From Arthrobacter sp. ZGTC412 (lineage in GTDB: Bacteria > Actinomycetota > Actinomycetes > Actinomycetales > Micrococcaceae), in contig NZ_PJII01000021.1 of assembly GCF_002929215.1 (NCBI RefSeq), positions 1-64,000 on the forward strand: a DNA stretch of 64,000 nt, written 5' to 3'. The position numbers and the translations under genes are program-made. The first letter of the stretch is position 1. Each line of letters begins with the position of its first letter. Below the pieces are notes generated by a model. The model made no database searches, was not told the DNA's origin, and saw only the letters and a list, made by a program, of their open reading frames with translations. Below, in pieces: positions 25,419-33,915 of the stretch.

Positions 25419-26708
25419 ATGACCGTCCCTACAACATTCCCGCAGGACTTCCTCTGGGGCGTCGCGAGCGCAGGCCACCAGGTGGAGGGGAACAACGTCA
25501 ACAGCGATACCTGGTTCCTTGAGCACCTGCCCGGCAGCATGTTCTCCGAGCCGTCAGGTGACGCCGTGGACCACTACCACCGGTACCGCGAGGACATCGC
25601 CCTGATCGCAAGCCTCGGGTTCACCACCTACCGGTTCTCCCTCGAGTGGGCGCGCATCGAGCCGGAAGAAGGACTTTTCTCAACCGCCGAACTGGGCCAC
25701 TACCGCCGCATGCTGGAGGCCTGCCACGACCACGGCATCACCCCCGTGGTTACGTTCCACCACTTCGCGTCCCCGCGCTGGCTCCTGGCCCTCGGCGGCT
25801 GGGAAGGAGCCCGCACTGCGGAACTCTTTGCCCGCTACTGCGACCGGGTGATGGAACACATGGGCGACCTCATCGGCGTCGCCTGCACTCTGAACGAACC
25901 CAACCTGCCGTGGCTGCTGGAATCCTTTGGCATCGGCGGCGTGGCACCGGAAAACCGCGGCTCCGTGCCTGTCTGGGCAGCAGCAGCGGAACGCCTGGGC
26001 GTCGACGCCAGCACCGTGGCCCCGTTCCAGTTCTGCTCCACCGAGGCCGCGTTCGACGTGAAGCTGGCAGCACACCGGGCTGCCACCACCGCAATCAAAG
26101 CCCGCCGGCCCGAACTGCTGGTGGGATGGACGCTCGCCAACTCGGACATCCAGTCGATCCCCGGCGGCGAGGGGCTTGCTGACCAGGTGCGACGCGACGT
26201 GAACGAACGTTTCCTCGAGGCCTCCCGTGGTGACGACTTCGTGGGCATCCAGACCTATGGCCGCACCGTCTATGGCCCGAACGGCCACGTGCCCGTCCCG
26301 AAGGGCGTGGACACCAACCAGATGGGCGAGGAGATCTACCCGCAGGCCCTCGAGGCCACGATCCGGGAAGCCCACCGTATTGCCGGCATTCCCGTAATCG
26401 TCACGGAAAACGGTTTGGCCACTGAAGATGATTCCCAGCGGGTGGACTACCTTAGGGTCGCCGTGGACGGCGTTGCCTCGTGCCTGGCGGACGGCGTGGA
26501 CGTCCGCGGCTACATCGCGTGGACGGCATTCGACAACTACGAGTGGGTGTTTGGCTATGGGCCGAAGTTCGGGCTCATCGCCGTGGACCGGGAAACCCAG
26601 GAACGGACGCCGAAGGAAAGCGCCCGCTGGCTGGGCCGGCAGGCGCAGGTGCACGCGGCGAAGGCAGACAACGCCGAGGCCAGCAAGGCACCTCAGCCGG
26701 CGGCCTGA
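25419..26708 (+). CDS. Beta-glucosidase / GH1 glycoside hydrolase
   Basis: Protein of 429 residues starting FPQDFLWGVASAGHQVEG, the N-terminal GH1 signature. The acid/base Glu160 is in TLNEPN and the nucleophile Glu330 in VTENG. A late WTAFDNYEWVFGY block shapes the sugar site. It has no signal peptide. The ATG at 25419 has AAAGGA seven bases upstream. GH1 enzymes remove beta-linked glucose or related sugars. With the alpha-L-rhamnosidases this gives the two activities needed to strip rutinose-like or neohesperidose-like sugars (rhamnosyl-glucose) from plant aglycones. A strong terminator follows. Confidence 0.92.
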   Translation: MTVPTTFPQDFLWGVASAGHQVEGNNVNSDTWFLEHLPGSMFSEPSGDAVDHYHRYREDIALIASLGFTTYRFSLEWARIEPEEGLFSTAELGHYRRMLEACHDHGITPVVTFHHFASPRWLLALGGWEGARTAELFARYCDRVMEHMGDLIGVACTLNEPNLPWLLESFGIGGVAPENRGSVPVWAAAAERLGVDASTVAPFQFCSTEAAFDVKLAAHRAATTAIKARRPELLVGWTLANSDIQSIPGGEGLADQVRRDVNERFLEASRGDDFVGIQTYGRTVYGPNGHVPVPKGVDTNQMGEEIYPQALEATIREAHRIAGIPVIVTENGLATEDDSQRVDYLRVAVDGVASCLADGVDVRGYIAWTAFDNYEWVFGYGPKFGLIAVDRETQERTPKESARWLGRQAQVHAAKADNAEASKAPQPAA

Positions 26709-26724
26709 CCGGATTCGCGCATTC

Positions 26725-26760
26725 AGTGGTGAGGCGGCGCCCGTCCGCCTCACCACTTTG
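26725..26760 (+). terminator. Rho-independent-type terminator after the beta-glucosidase
   Basis: A 13-bp perfect stem (AGTGGTGAGGCGG at 26725-26737 against 26745-26757) with a 7-base loop is followed by TTTG. It lies 16 bases after the stop and separates the glycoside locus from the AraC-type gene. Confidence 0.75.
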
Positions 26761-26843
26761 CAAGGGGCAGTCCTCTTCTTACCGCGGGATCCGGCTGCCC
26801 GAAGCTCTGGACAACTCCCCCGCGGCGTAGCACGATCTGAGTT

Positions 26844-27293
26844 GTGACCACCACCCCCGTCTCCGATGTCCGCCTGCGTGAGCTTCGTGAGCTCCGGCGC
26901 GTCAAGGACCGGATCGACCGGGAGTATGCGCAACCGCTGGACGTTGAATCGCTGGCCCGTGGGGTCCACATGTCCGCCGGCCACCTGAGCCGCAGGTTCA
27001 AGCTCGCCTACCAGGAATCGCCCTACAGCTACCTGATGACGCGGCGCATTGAGCGAGCCATGGCGCTGCTTCGCCGGGGTGACCTTTCCGTCACAGAGGT
27101 GTGCTTCGCCGTCGGCTGCTCCTCCCTGGGCACCTTCAGTACCCGCTTCACTGAGCTGGTGGGCATGCCGCCGAGCGTCTACAAACAGGAAGCGGAAAGC
27201 TCGACGGCGGGCATCCCCGCGTGCGTGGCGAAACAGGTCACCAGACCGGTCAGGAATCGAGAAGCGCCCGCTCCGGAGCCGCAACTAGCATGA
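26844..27293 (+). CDS. AraC-family transcriptional regulator, DNA-binding domain only
   Basis: Protein of 149 residues that begins almost directly in the AraC double helix-turn-helix (LDVESLARGVHMSAGHLSRRF, then VCFAVGCSSLGTFSTRF). There is no sensory domain. The C-terminal 30 residues are basic and Pro-rich. Stand-alone AraC proteins of this kind often regulate an adjacent enzyme gene. Here the stop overlaps the ATG of the VOC gene by four bases, a common AraC-VOC pairing. The GTG start is weakly supported by context. Confidence 0.85.
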   Translation: MTTTPVSDVRLRELRELRRVKDRIDREYAQPLDVESLARGVHMSAGHLSRRFKLAYQESPYSYLMTRRIERAMALLRRGDLSVTEVCFAVGCSSLGTFSTRFTELVGMPPSVYKQEAESSTAGIPACVAKQVTRPVRNREAPAPEPQLA

Positions 27294-27709
27294 CTGCCAT
27301 GAACATCAACATCAGCTCCAGTTTCCTTCCGCACACCGATCCGGACGCTTCCCTGGCGTTCTACCGCGACGCCCTCGGCTTCGAAATCCGCAACGATGTT
27401 GGCCGCGGCACCATGCGGTGGATCACCGTGGGCCCCGCCGGGCAGCCGGACGTCTCGATCGTCCTGTACCCGCCCGCCGTGGACCCCGGCATCACCGACG
27501 ACGAACGCCGCACCATCGCCGAGATGATGGCCAAGGGCACGTACGCCACCGTCATCCTGTCCGCCCCGGACGTGGACGCGGCGTTCGCCAAAGTGGAGGC
27601 GAGCGGGGCCGACGTCGTCCAGGAACCGGTTGACCAGCCCTACGGGATTCGCGACTGCGCCTTCCGGGACCCGGCAGGCAACACCGTCCGCATCAACCAG
27701 CAGCCCTGA
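27290..27709 (+). CDS. VOC-superfamily (glyoxalase/bleomycin-resistance-like) protein
   Basis: Protein of 139 residues with two beta-alpha-beta-beta-beta repeats: HTDPDASLAFYRDALGFEI at the start, and AFRDPAGNTVRINQ, with its metal-position residues, at the end. Such proteins are metal-dependent lyases, dioxygenases or drug binders. It is coupled to the AraC gene by an ATGA overlap, so both are expressed together. The substrate is unknown. Confidence 0.85.
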   Translation: MTAMNINISSSFLPHTDPDASLAFYRDALGFEIRNDVGRGTMRWITVGPAGQPDVSIVLYPPAVDPGITDDERRTIAEMMAKGTYATVILSAPDVDAAFAKVEASGADVVQEPVDQPYGIRDCAFRDPAGNTVRINQQP

Positions 27710-27793
27710 GCTGGGAGGATTGAAACCAGCGACGCCCGGGGGAGGCTGCCAGCGCGGCCTCCCCCAAGCACCAGCCCAACAGATGGAGACCCG

Positions 27794-30196
27794 ATGAGCA
27801 CGGACACCAGTACCGAGACGAGCACCGATCCGCGGACCAACGGGCTGCACGCTGCCGACACCCACGACCTCATCCGTGTGCAGGGCGCGCGGGAAAACAA
27901 CCTCAAGGACGTCAGCGTCGAGCTGCCCAAGCGCCGTCTGACGGTGTTCACGGGTGTGTCCGGCTCGGGTAAGAGCTCCCTGGTGTTCGCAACCATAGCT
28001 GCAGAGTCGCAGCGCATGATCAATGAGACCTACAGCGCGTTCGTGCAGGGATTTATGCCCTCGCTGGCCCGCCCCGAGGTGGACTTCCTCGAGGGCCTGA
28101 CGACGGCGATCATCGTGGACCAGGAGCGCATGGGCGCGAACCCGCGGTCGACTGTGGGCACCGCAACTGACGCGAATGCGATGCTGCGCATCCTCTTCAG
28201 CCGGCTCGGCTCTCCCTATGTCGGCCCGCCCACGGCGTACTCCTTCAACGTTCCCACCCGCAAGGCGAGCGGCGTGATGTCAACGGAGAAGGGCGGCCGG
28301 GTGGAGAAGGCCGTGGTCCAGCAGGCCGTTTACCTGGGCGGCATGTGCCCGCGGTGCGAAGGGATGGGCGCCGTCAGCGACATCGACCGCACGGCCCTTT
28401 ACGACGACGGCAAGTCCCTCAGTGAGGGCGCGCTGATTGTCCCGGGCTACTCAATGGACGGCTGGTACGGGCGGCTGTTCGAGGGCATGGGCCTGCCGAT
28501 GGACAAGCCCATTTCGAAGTTCACGACGAAGCAGCTGGACACGATGCTGTTCGCGGAGCCCACCAAGATCAAGGTGGAGGGCGTGAACCTGACCTTCGAG
28601 GGCATCATCCCGAAGATCCAGAAGTCGATGCTGTCCAAGGACCCCGAGGCGATGCAGCCGCATGTGCGCCGGTTCGTGGAGCGGGCGGTGACCTTCCAGA
28701 CCTGTCCCGAGTGCGAGGGTACCCGGCTGACCCAGCAGGCCCTGTCCTCGAAGATCAACGGAAAGAACATCGCCGAGCTGTGCCAGATGCAGATCAGCGA
28801 CCTCGCCAAATGGGTCCGCGGCCTCAAGGACCCCTCGGTGGCTCCCCTGCTCAGGGGGCTCCAGCACCTGCTCGACTCGTTTTCCGACATCGGCCTCGGC
28901 TACCTCAGCCTGGACCGCCCCGCCGGCACGCTCTCCGGCGGCGAGGCACAGCGCACCAAAATGATCCGGCACCTCGGCTCCTCACTCACCGACGTCACAT
29001 ATGTCTTTGATGAGCCCACCATCGGGCTGCACCCGCACGACATCGAGCGGATGAACCAGCTCCTGCTGCAGCTGCGGGACAAGGGCAACACCGTGCTGGT
29101 GGTGGAGCACAAGCCGGAAACCATCGCCATCGCCGACCACATCGTTGACCTCGGGCCGGGCGCCGGCAGCGCGGGTGGCACGGTCTGTTTTGAAGGCACC
29201 GTCGAGGGCCTCAGGAAGAGCGACACCATCACCGGCCGCCATCTCGGCGACCGCGCGTCGCTGAAGGACGCCGTCCGGAAGGCGTCCGGGGCGCTGGAGG
29301 TGCGGGGGGCTTCGACGCACAACCTGCAGGGTGTCGACGTCGACATCCCCCTGGGTGTCCTCACGGTGGTTACCGGCGTGGCCGGCTCGGGCAAGAGTTC
29401 GCTGATTCACGGCTCGGTGGCCAAGCGAGAGGGCGTGGTGGTGATTGACCAGGGCGCCATCAAGGGTTCCCGGCGCAGCAACCCGGCCACCTACACCGGC
29501 ATGCTGGAGCCCATCCGCAAGGCGTTCGCTAAGGCCAACGGGGTGAAGCCGGCGCTGTTCAGCTCAAACTCCGAGGGCGCCTGCCCCACCTGCAACGGCG
29601 CCGGCGTGATCTTCACGGAGCTGGGCGTGATGGCCACGGTTGAGTCCCCGTGTGAGGACTGTGAGGGCCGCCGCTTCCAGGCGTCGGTGCTGGAGTACAC
29701 GCTCGGGGGCAAGAACATCGCGGAGGTGCTGGCGATGTCCGTAACGGAGGCCGCCGCGTTCTTCGCCGAGGGCGAGGCCAAGACACCAGCCGCGCGGACT
29801 GTCCTCGACCGGCTGGAGGACGTGGGCCTGGGCTACCTCAGCCTCGGCCAGCCGCTCACCACGCTCTCCGGCGGCGAGCGCCAGCGGCTCAAGCTCGCCA
29901 CGCAGATGGCCGAGAAGGGCGACGTTTACGTCCTTGACGAACCGACCACCGGCCTGCACCTCGCCGACGTGGAGAACCTGTTGGGCCTGCTGGACCGGCT
30001 GGTTGAGTCCGGAAAGTCGGTGATTGTCATCGAGCACCACCAGGCAGTGATGGCGCACGCTGACTGGATCATCGACCTGGGTCCGGGAGCAGGCCACGAC
30101 GGCGGGCGGATCGTTTTCGAGGGCGCGCCCACTGATCTTGTGGCTGACGCTTCGACGCTCACCGGCAAGCACCTTGCTGCCTATGTTGGTAGTTGA
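27794..30196 (+). CDS. UvrA-like excinuclease ABC subunit A paralogue
   Basis: Protein of 800 residues with two ABC modules: Walker A GVSGSGKSSL and GVAGSGKSSL, signatures LSGGEAQR and LSGGERQR. The Cys pairs of the UvrA zinc sites are present (CPRCEG, CPECEG, CPTCNG, CEDCEG). True UvrA is about 950 residues. Here the segment between the first Walker region and the first zinc finger is short, so the UvrB-binding domain seems to be missing. That matches the class II UvrA paralogues linked to tolerance of DNA-binding drugs rather than core excision repair. The ATG has GGAG six bases upstream. Confidence 0.87.
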   Translation: MSTDTSTETSTDPRTNGLHAADTHDLIRVQGARENNLKDVSVELPKRRLTVFTGVSGSGKSSLVFATIAAESQRMINETYSAFVQGFMPSLARPEVDFLEGLTTAIIVDQERMGANPRSTVGTATDANAMLRILFSRLGSPYVGPPTAYSFNVPTRKASGVMSTEKGGRVEKAVVQQAVYLGGMCPRCEGMGAVSDIDRTALYDDGKSLSEGALIVPGYSMDGWYGRLFEGMGLPMDKPISKFTTKQLDTMLFAEPTKIKVEGVNLTFEGIIPKIQKSMLSKDPEAMQPHVRRFVERAVTFQTCPECEGTRLTQQALSSKINGKNIAELCQMQISDLAKWVRGLKDPSVAPLLRGLQHLLDSFSDIGLGYLSLDRPAGTLSGGEAQRTKMIRHLGSSLTDVTYVFDEPTIGLHPHDIERMNQLLLQLRDKGNTVLVVEHKPETIAIADHIVDLGPGAGSAGGTVCFEGTVEGLRKSDTITGRHLGDRASLKDAVRKASGALEVRGASTHNLQGVDVDIPLGVLTVVTGVAGSGKSSLIHGSVAKREGVVVIDQGAIKGSRRSNPATYTGMLEPIRKAFAKANGVKPALFSSNSEGACPTCNGAGVIFTELGVMATVESPCEDCEGRRFQASVLEYTLGGKNIAEVLAMSVTEAAAFFAEGEAKTPAARTVLDRLEDVGLGYLSLGQPLTTLSGGERQRLKLATQMAEKGDVYVLDEPTTGLHLADVENLLGLLDRLVESGKSVIVIEHHQAVMAHADWIIDLGPGAGHDGGRIVFEGAPTDLVADASTLTGKHLAAYVGS

Positions 30197-30216
30197 GCCT
30201 GAAACCCGCGGGCGGC

Positions 30217-30789
30217 ATGACGGCGACCTATAGGTACGACGTCGAGATCCTGCACCTGCTCGTGTCGCCGGCGCATGCGTACTTCGGCAGGGCCCGCGAA
30301 GGCGCGGCAGACGTGCCCACTGTGGACGCCGAGGCCGCCGAGGTGGTGGCTGGCAAGGGCATTGTGGGCGACCGCTTCTTCGGGAAAGCGGCGCACATGG
30401 ACGCGGCGGTGACCCTGTTCGCCGTCGAGGCCTTGGAGGCGATGGCTACGGAACTCGGTGCCGCGCCCTTTGATCCCCTGGCCACGCGGCGGAACGTCAT
30501 TCTGCGGGGCGCGCACCTGGCGCCGCTGCTTGGCCAGGATTTTGTGCTGGAAGCCGGCGGCTCTGCGGTTCAGTTCCACGGCGGGCGCCCAGCACACCCC
30601 TGTGGGTGGATGAATGAGGTGCTCGCGCCCGGCGGCCATGCCGCGATGCGTGGCCGGGGCGGCATCCGCTGCCGGGCACTCTCCAGCGGGATCCTGCACC
30701 GCGGCCCGGCCGTTCTGGTCAGCCCGGTTCCGCTGGATCCCAGGCAGGCTGGGGTGCCGTCGTTGCTGCGGCCGAGCCGGCTGCCATAG
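30217..30789 (+). CDS. MOSC-domain protein
   Basis: Protein of 190 residues matching the beta-strand-rich MOSC domain of molybdenum-cofactor sulfurases and YiiM-type proteins. Features are the GIVGDRFFGKAA segment near residue 45, TRRNVILRG in the middle and a conserved-type Cys in HPCGWMNE. MOSC domains handle sulfur for the molybdenum cofactor or reduce N-hydroxylated compounds. The start is uncertain: a TTG at 30193 overlaps the UvrA-like stop, but ATG 30217 begins closer to family similarity. It probably shares a transcript with the UvrA-like gene and converges with the next gene at six bases. Confidence 0.75.
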   Translation: MTATYRYDVEILHLLVSPAHAYFGRAREGAADVPTVDAEAAEVVAGKGIVGDRFFGKAAHMDAAVTLFAVEALEAMATELGAAPFDPLATRRNVILRGAHLAPLLGQDFVLEAGGSAVQFHGGRPAHPCGWMNEVLAPGGHAAMRGRGGIRCRALSSGILHRGPAVLVSPVPLDPRQAGVPSLLRPSRLP

Positions 30790-30795
30790 TTCGAA

Positions 30796-31326
30796 TTATG
30801 GGTTGTCGGCCATCTGCACCGGAATGATTTGAGCTGCAGGCGCCTTCTCGGTCAGCGCGTAGTGGAAAACCCTACCGTTTAGGGTTTCCAGACCGCCGCG
30901 CGGTTCAACCCTGAACCATTCGTGGCCGGCGACGGCCTGCGCCCAGGCATCCGCCTCCTCCCAGTACACCTCCCCGGACCGGCGGTCCGGGTGCCCGTGC
31001 ATGGCCACTGAAATCATGAACGGCATCTCCCCGATTGAAGCAGGCTGGGCGAAACAGACCACGTCAACGCTGACCCAGTGGTTGACGCAGGAAGGTTTGC
31101 GGGCCATGGCGGTGGCGGCGCCCTCTACCCCGCCCTCCCGGATGTCCTGCCACGCGAGCGAGTACATCTGGCGGCGGAGCAGGGAAAGCTCGTCCCCACA
31201 GGTCGCCTGGATTCTGCGGGTGAGTGTGCCGATCACGCCGTCAGCCTCCTGCCGGGCGCATGCGAACGCCCTCAGCCTGGGTCCGCGCAGGATTCGCCTG
31301 CGCGTGCCGGACTTGGCCGGTGTCAT
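30796..31326 (-). CDS. Conserved hypothetical protein
   Basis: Protein of 176 residues that I do not recognise. It is soluble and mixed alpha/beta, with a basic N terminus. The central segment ISVAMHGHPDRRSGEVYW and the late VEPRGGLETLNGRVFHYAL look like ordered domain sequence. Its ATG overlaps the stop of the flavin reductase gene by four bases, so the two are made together, and it may be a partner or accessory of that reductase. No catalytic motif is evident. Confidence 0.65.
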   Translation of the reverse strand: MTPAKSGTRRRILRGPRLRAFACARQEADGVIGTLTRRIQATCGDELSLLRRQMYSLAWQDIREGGVEGAATAMARKPSCVNHWVSVDVVCFAQPASIGEMPFMISVAMHGHPDRRSGEVYWEEADAWAQAVAGHEWFRVEPRGGLETLNGRVFHYALTEKAPAAQIIPVQMADNP

Positions 31327-31841
31327 GCGACGCTCTCCAGCCGACTGATGCGGGACTCTACCCCTTCGAAATAGCTGCCCTTGAAGAAGATCAGCGGCTC
31401 GGCGCCGTCCCGCGCCCCCAGGGCCCGGACAGCACCCACCACGATGGTGTGGTCGCCGCCGTCGTATTCTTCATGCAGCTCGCAGTCCACCCAGGCGAGC
31501 GCCTGGTCCAAAACGGGGTTGCCCAGTGGTGAAGCGGAGTAGTCGACGCCGGCGAACTTGTCCGTGCCGGAACGGGCGAACTGGCCTGCCAGGTGCTGGT
31601 GCTCGCCGGGAAGGATGTTCACCGTGAACCGGCCGGCCTGGCGCAGCAGCGGCCACGTGCTGGAGCTGCGGGCCGGGCTGAACGTGACCAGCGCCGGGTC
31701 CAGGGAAAGGGAAGAAAAGGATTGGCAGGTGAAGCCGGCGGGACCGTTGTCGGTGACGGCGGTGATGACCGTCAGCCCGGAGGCAAAGTGGCCCAGGACG
31801 TGGCGCAGGCGCTGCGGGGTGAGATCAAAATGTTCCGTCAT
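31323..31841 (-). CDS. Flavin reductase family protein (HpaC/RutF-like)
   Basis: Protein of 172 residues with the flavin-reductase split-barrel fold: GLTVITAV, the FTCQSFSSLSLDPALV flavin-binding segment, and the C-terminal HTIVVGAV strand with a nearby acidic pair. It reduces FMN or FAD with NAD(P)H to supply a two-component monooxygenase. ATG 31841 is preferred because AAAGGA precedes it by seven bases. No partner oxygenase is adjacent; the FAD monooxygenase at 37.9-39.5 kb reduces its own flavin, so the real partner is probably elsewhere. Confidence 0.87.
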   Translation of the reverse strand: MTEHFDLTPQRLRHVLGHFASGLTVITAVTDNGPAGFTCQSFSSLSLDPALVTFSPARSSSTWPLLRQAGRFTVNILPGEHQHLAGQFARSGTDKFAGVDYSASPLGNPVLDQALAWVDCELHEEYDGGDHTIVVGAVRALGARDGAEPLIFFKGSYFEGVESRISRLESVA

Positions 31842-32001
31842 GTTCTTTCCTTTCGAGACCAGTGCTTCAAACCAACCACCCGTAAGCGTGCTGTTCAATC
31901 GGTGGTGAAACGCACTGGCGCCCTAGGCAATATGGGGTCACAGCCCGAAGCACGGAGTAACGAAAAGGGTGCTTGACCAGCGGTTTTGGTCAGGCCCTTG
32001 A

Positions 32002-33420
32002 TCAACGTAGAGGTGTCGGGTCAGTCGCAGGAGCCGTCGACTGACATGGCGCGGGCTGGAAGTAGTGACCGCTGAGCCACAACGCCACCTTGTTGCCGAT
32101 CTCTGCGCCCTGTACGGTGGCGGTGCGGAAGTGGATGCCGCCCCAGACGCGGGCATCAACGATCTCCTGTATCGCCGCTGAGAATCCGTCGAAGTGCCGT
32201 GGATCGCCCGGGAAGCGACCGGAGTTCACGTCGAAGGCGACCTCGTCCGTGCCGAAGAACTCCTGCGCCGCATAGAGAGTGGCGCCGCTGACGCAGCCGT
32301 GACCGGCCGGGTGGTCCGGGAACGGCGGTGTGCCGAGCGGCGGGACGGTCGCTGTCGATGGGTCGAAGAGCGGTTTCCATGTCGGGTCGGCTTCCGTCTC
32401 CGGATTGTCGTCGGTGTCGGCTTCGCGGATCGCCGCCATCGGACGCCAGAAGTTCCAGTGGTACTTGTCGTTCCAGCACGCGACCGCGCCATCAGCGGCG
32501 GCGAGGTTGGTCATCGCGAAGAGCCGAGCCGCGTTGGCCAGGCTGAGTCCGTGCGCCACGGCGAGGCTGCGGAACACGCCGTTCCAGAGTGCCACCGGCG
32601 CGGCTTGCCAGAAGATGGCAGCAGTGGTCTGGTCTTGGGTTCGAGTGGTACTCACGAGCGCACCGATCTCCTTGACCTCGTTGAATTCCGCTGTGTACTC
32701 GGCACTCCTCAGCGGGTTGGGACCCTCCGAGCGGAATTGGTCGGGACTCTCGATGATGAACGGTTGGAGATTGGCCACCCAGGCGTCCGGATCGAGCGCA
32801 CCGGGCGCGACGGGCCGCCAATCGCCAGGATTGGGTCCGATGTCGAACTCGAACGGGGCCATGAACCCGTCATCAGTGCGCGCGAGGATCATCGCCGCCG
32901 CGGCGGCCTCACCGGAGGCGATGCCTTCGTCCTTGTTCGGGCCGTCGGTGACGCCCGCGAGCGTTGCTTCGTACGCAGCGTCGAGGCCAGCTACTTTGTC
33001 CGACGGGACCAGAGTGACGAGCACGTGGTGTGCGGCGGTCGAGATCGCCGCATCAAGCGATGCCTCCGGCCCGATGCCGACCGAGTCGCCGTCGAGCAGA
33101 TACGGCTGGTACCCGCGGTCGATGGCGTTCACTGCGTCGTACACCGCGCCTTGAACCATCGCCATGCCGCGGAGCTGGCCGTGGGCCGTGGGACGCAGTG
33201 GAATGACGTGGTCCTGGGCGATGGTGCTCCACTCGATGAGGACGTCCGTGTTCGCCGGCGCCGCGTTCCGAGCGTTCGAGGCGCCGGCGCTCGACACTCC
33301 CGGTAAAACGAGTGCGGCGGTCAGTGCCGGGATCAAGCAGAGCGCCCACCGTCGGCGCGTACCGTTCCTCGAAGTCCGCGATGGTCGCCTGCGATTGTCA
33401 TAAGCGTTGCTGTTCGTCAT
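32002..33420 (-). CDS. Vanadium-dependent haloperoxidase-like / PAP2-superfamily secreted protein
   Basis: Protein of 472 residues with a long, basic N region (RRRPSRTSRNGTRRRW) and a hydrophobic signal segment ending near ASNARNA, so it is exported. The phosphate/vanadate-binding residues of the PAP2/haloperoxidase fold are visible: Lys and Arg in KYHWNFWRP (about residue 319), the HPAGHG motif near 372 and GGIHFR near 429. It could be a halide-oxidising peroxidase or a related phosphatase; sequence alone does not separate these. It has AAGGA eight bases before its ATG. A weak hairpin at 31972-31994 may end its transcript. Confidence 0.85.
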   Translation of the reverse strand: MTNSNAYDNRRRPSRTSRNGTRRRWALCLIPALTAALVLPGVSSAGASNARNAAPANTDVLIEWSTIAQDHVIPLRPTAHGQLRGMAMVQGAVYDAVNAIDRGYQPYLLDGDSVGIGPEASLDAAISTAAHHVLVTLVPSDKVAGLDAAYEATLAGVTDGPNKDEGIASGEAAAAAMILARTDDGFMAPFEFDIGPNPGDWRPVAPGALDPDAWVANLQPFIIESPDQFRSEGPNPLRSAEYTAEFNEVKEIGALVSTTRTQDQTTAAIFWQAAPVALWNGVFRSLAVAHGLSLANAARLFAMTNLAAADGAVACWNDKYHWNFWRPMAAIREADTDDNPETEADPTWKPLFDPSTATVPPLGTPPFPDHPAGHGCVSGATLYAAQEFFGTDEVAFDVNSGRFPGDPRHFDGFSAAIQEIVDARVWGGIHFRTATVQGAEIGNKVALWLSGHYFQPAPCQSTAPATDPTPLR

Positions 33421-33520
33421 CTCGTCGGTCCTTCAGTCGTCACGGAGCCATGTTCAAGCGAACCCGACGGATTCGACATCTCATGGGTGCCCGACACCGG
33501 CGGCACGCGACCGCCCGAAG

Positions 33521-33856
33521 TCAGCGCGATGCGCAGTCGGTGCGGTTAACCCAAGGGTGATCCTCTGCCAGCGCGTTGTCCAGTGGAACCGAGCCGGCAG
33601 CCTGGGAGGTCGCGTGCCAGGCTGGGTCACAGGCTTCCCGCGGGTACTTTAGACGGCTAGAGCGGTCGGCCGTAGGGGTAGTCCACTCACGTTCCGGTGC
33701 CTTCTTTGGGCACGCATCGTTTGCCCCTTTTAGCGTGGACCAGTAGTCGGCGGGGAAGCGGGCTCCCTGGAGAATGGTGTTCAAGTCGACGCCGTTTTCC
33801 TCGCGACCGTCGGCGAATCGCGCGTCGTATTCGGCCTGGTTACTCTGTCGCTGACT
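33521..33856 (-). pseudogene. Possible gene remnant in the 33421-33915 gap
   Basis: The 495-base gap between the haloperoxidase and the dihydrofolate-reductase-like gene contains one minus-strand reading frame that looks coding for about 110 residues (YDARFADGREENG, FPADYWSTLKGA, then a Cys/Trp-bearing tail). No plausible start codon lies in the non-overlapping part; the only ATG is inside the neighbouring gene. I do not recognise the family. It may be the 3' end of a lost gene or chance coding potential. The rest of the gap holds only the upstream regions of the two flanking genes. Confidence 0.3.
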
Positions 33857-33915
33857 CGCGCTGAACGACGAGAGGGGCCTGTACAACGAATGCCGGCTCA
33901 AGGGAGACTGACGCC

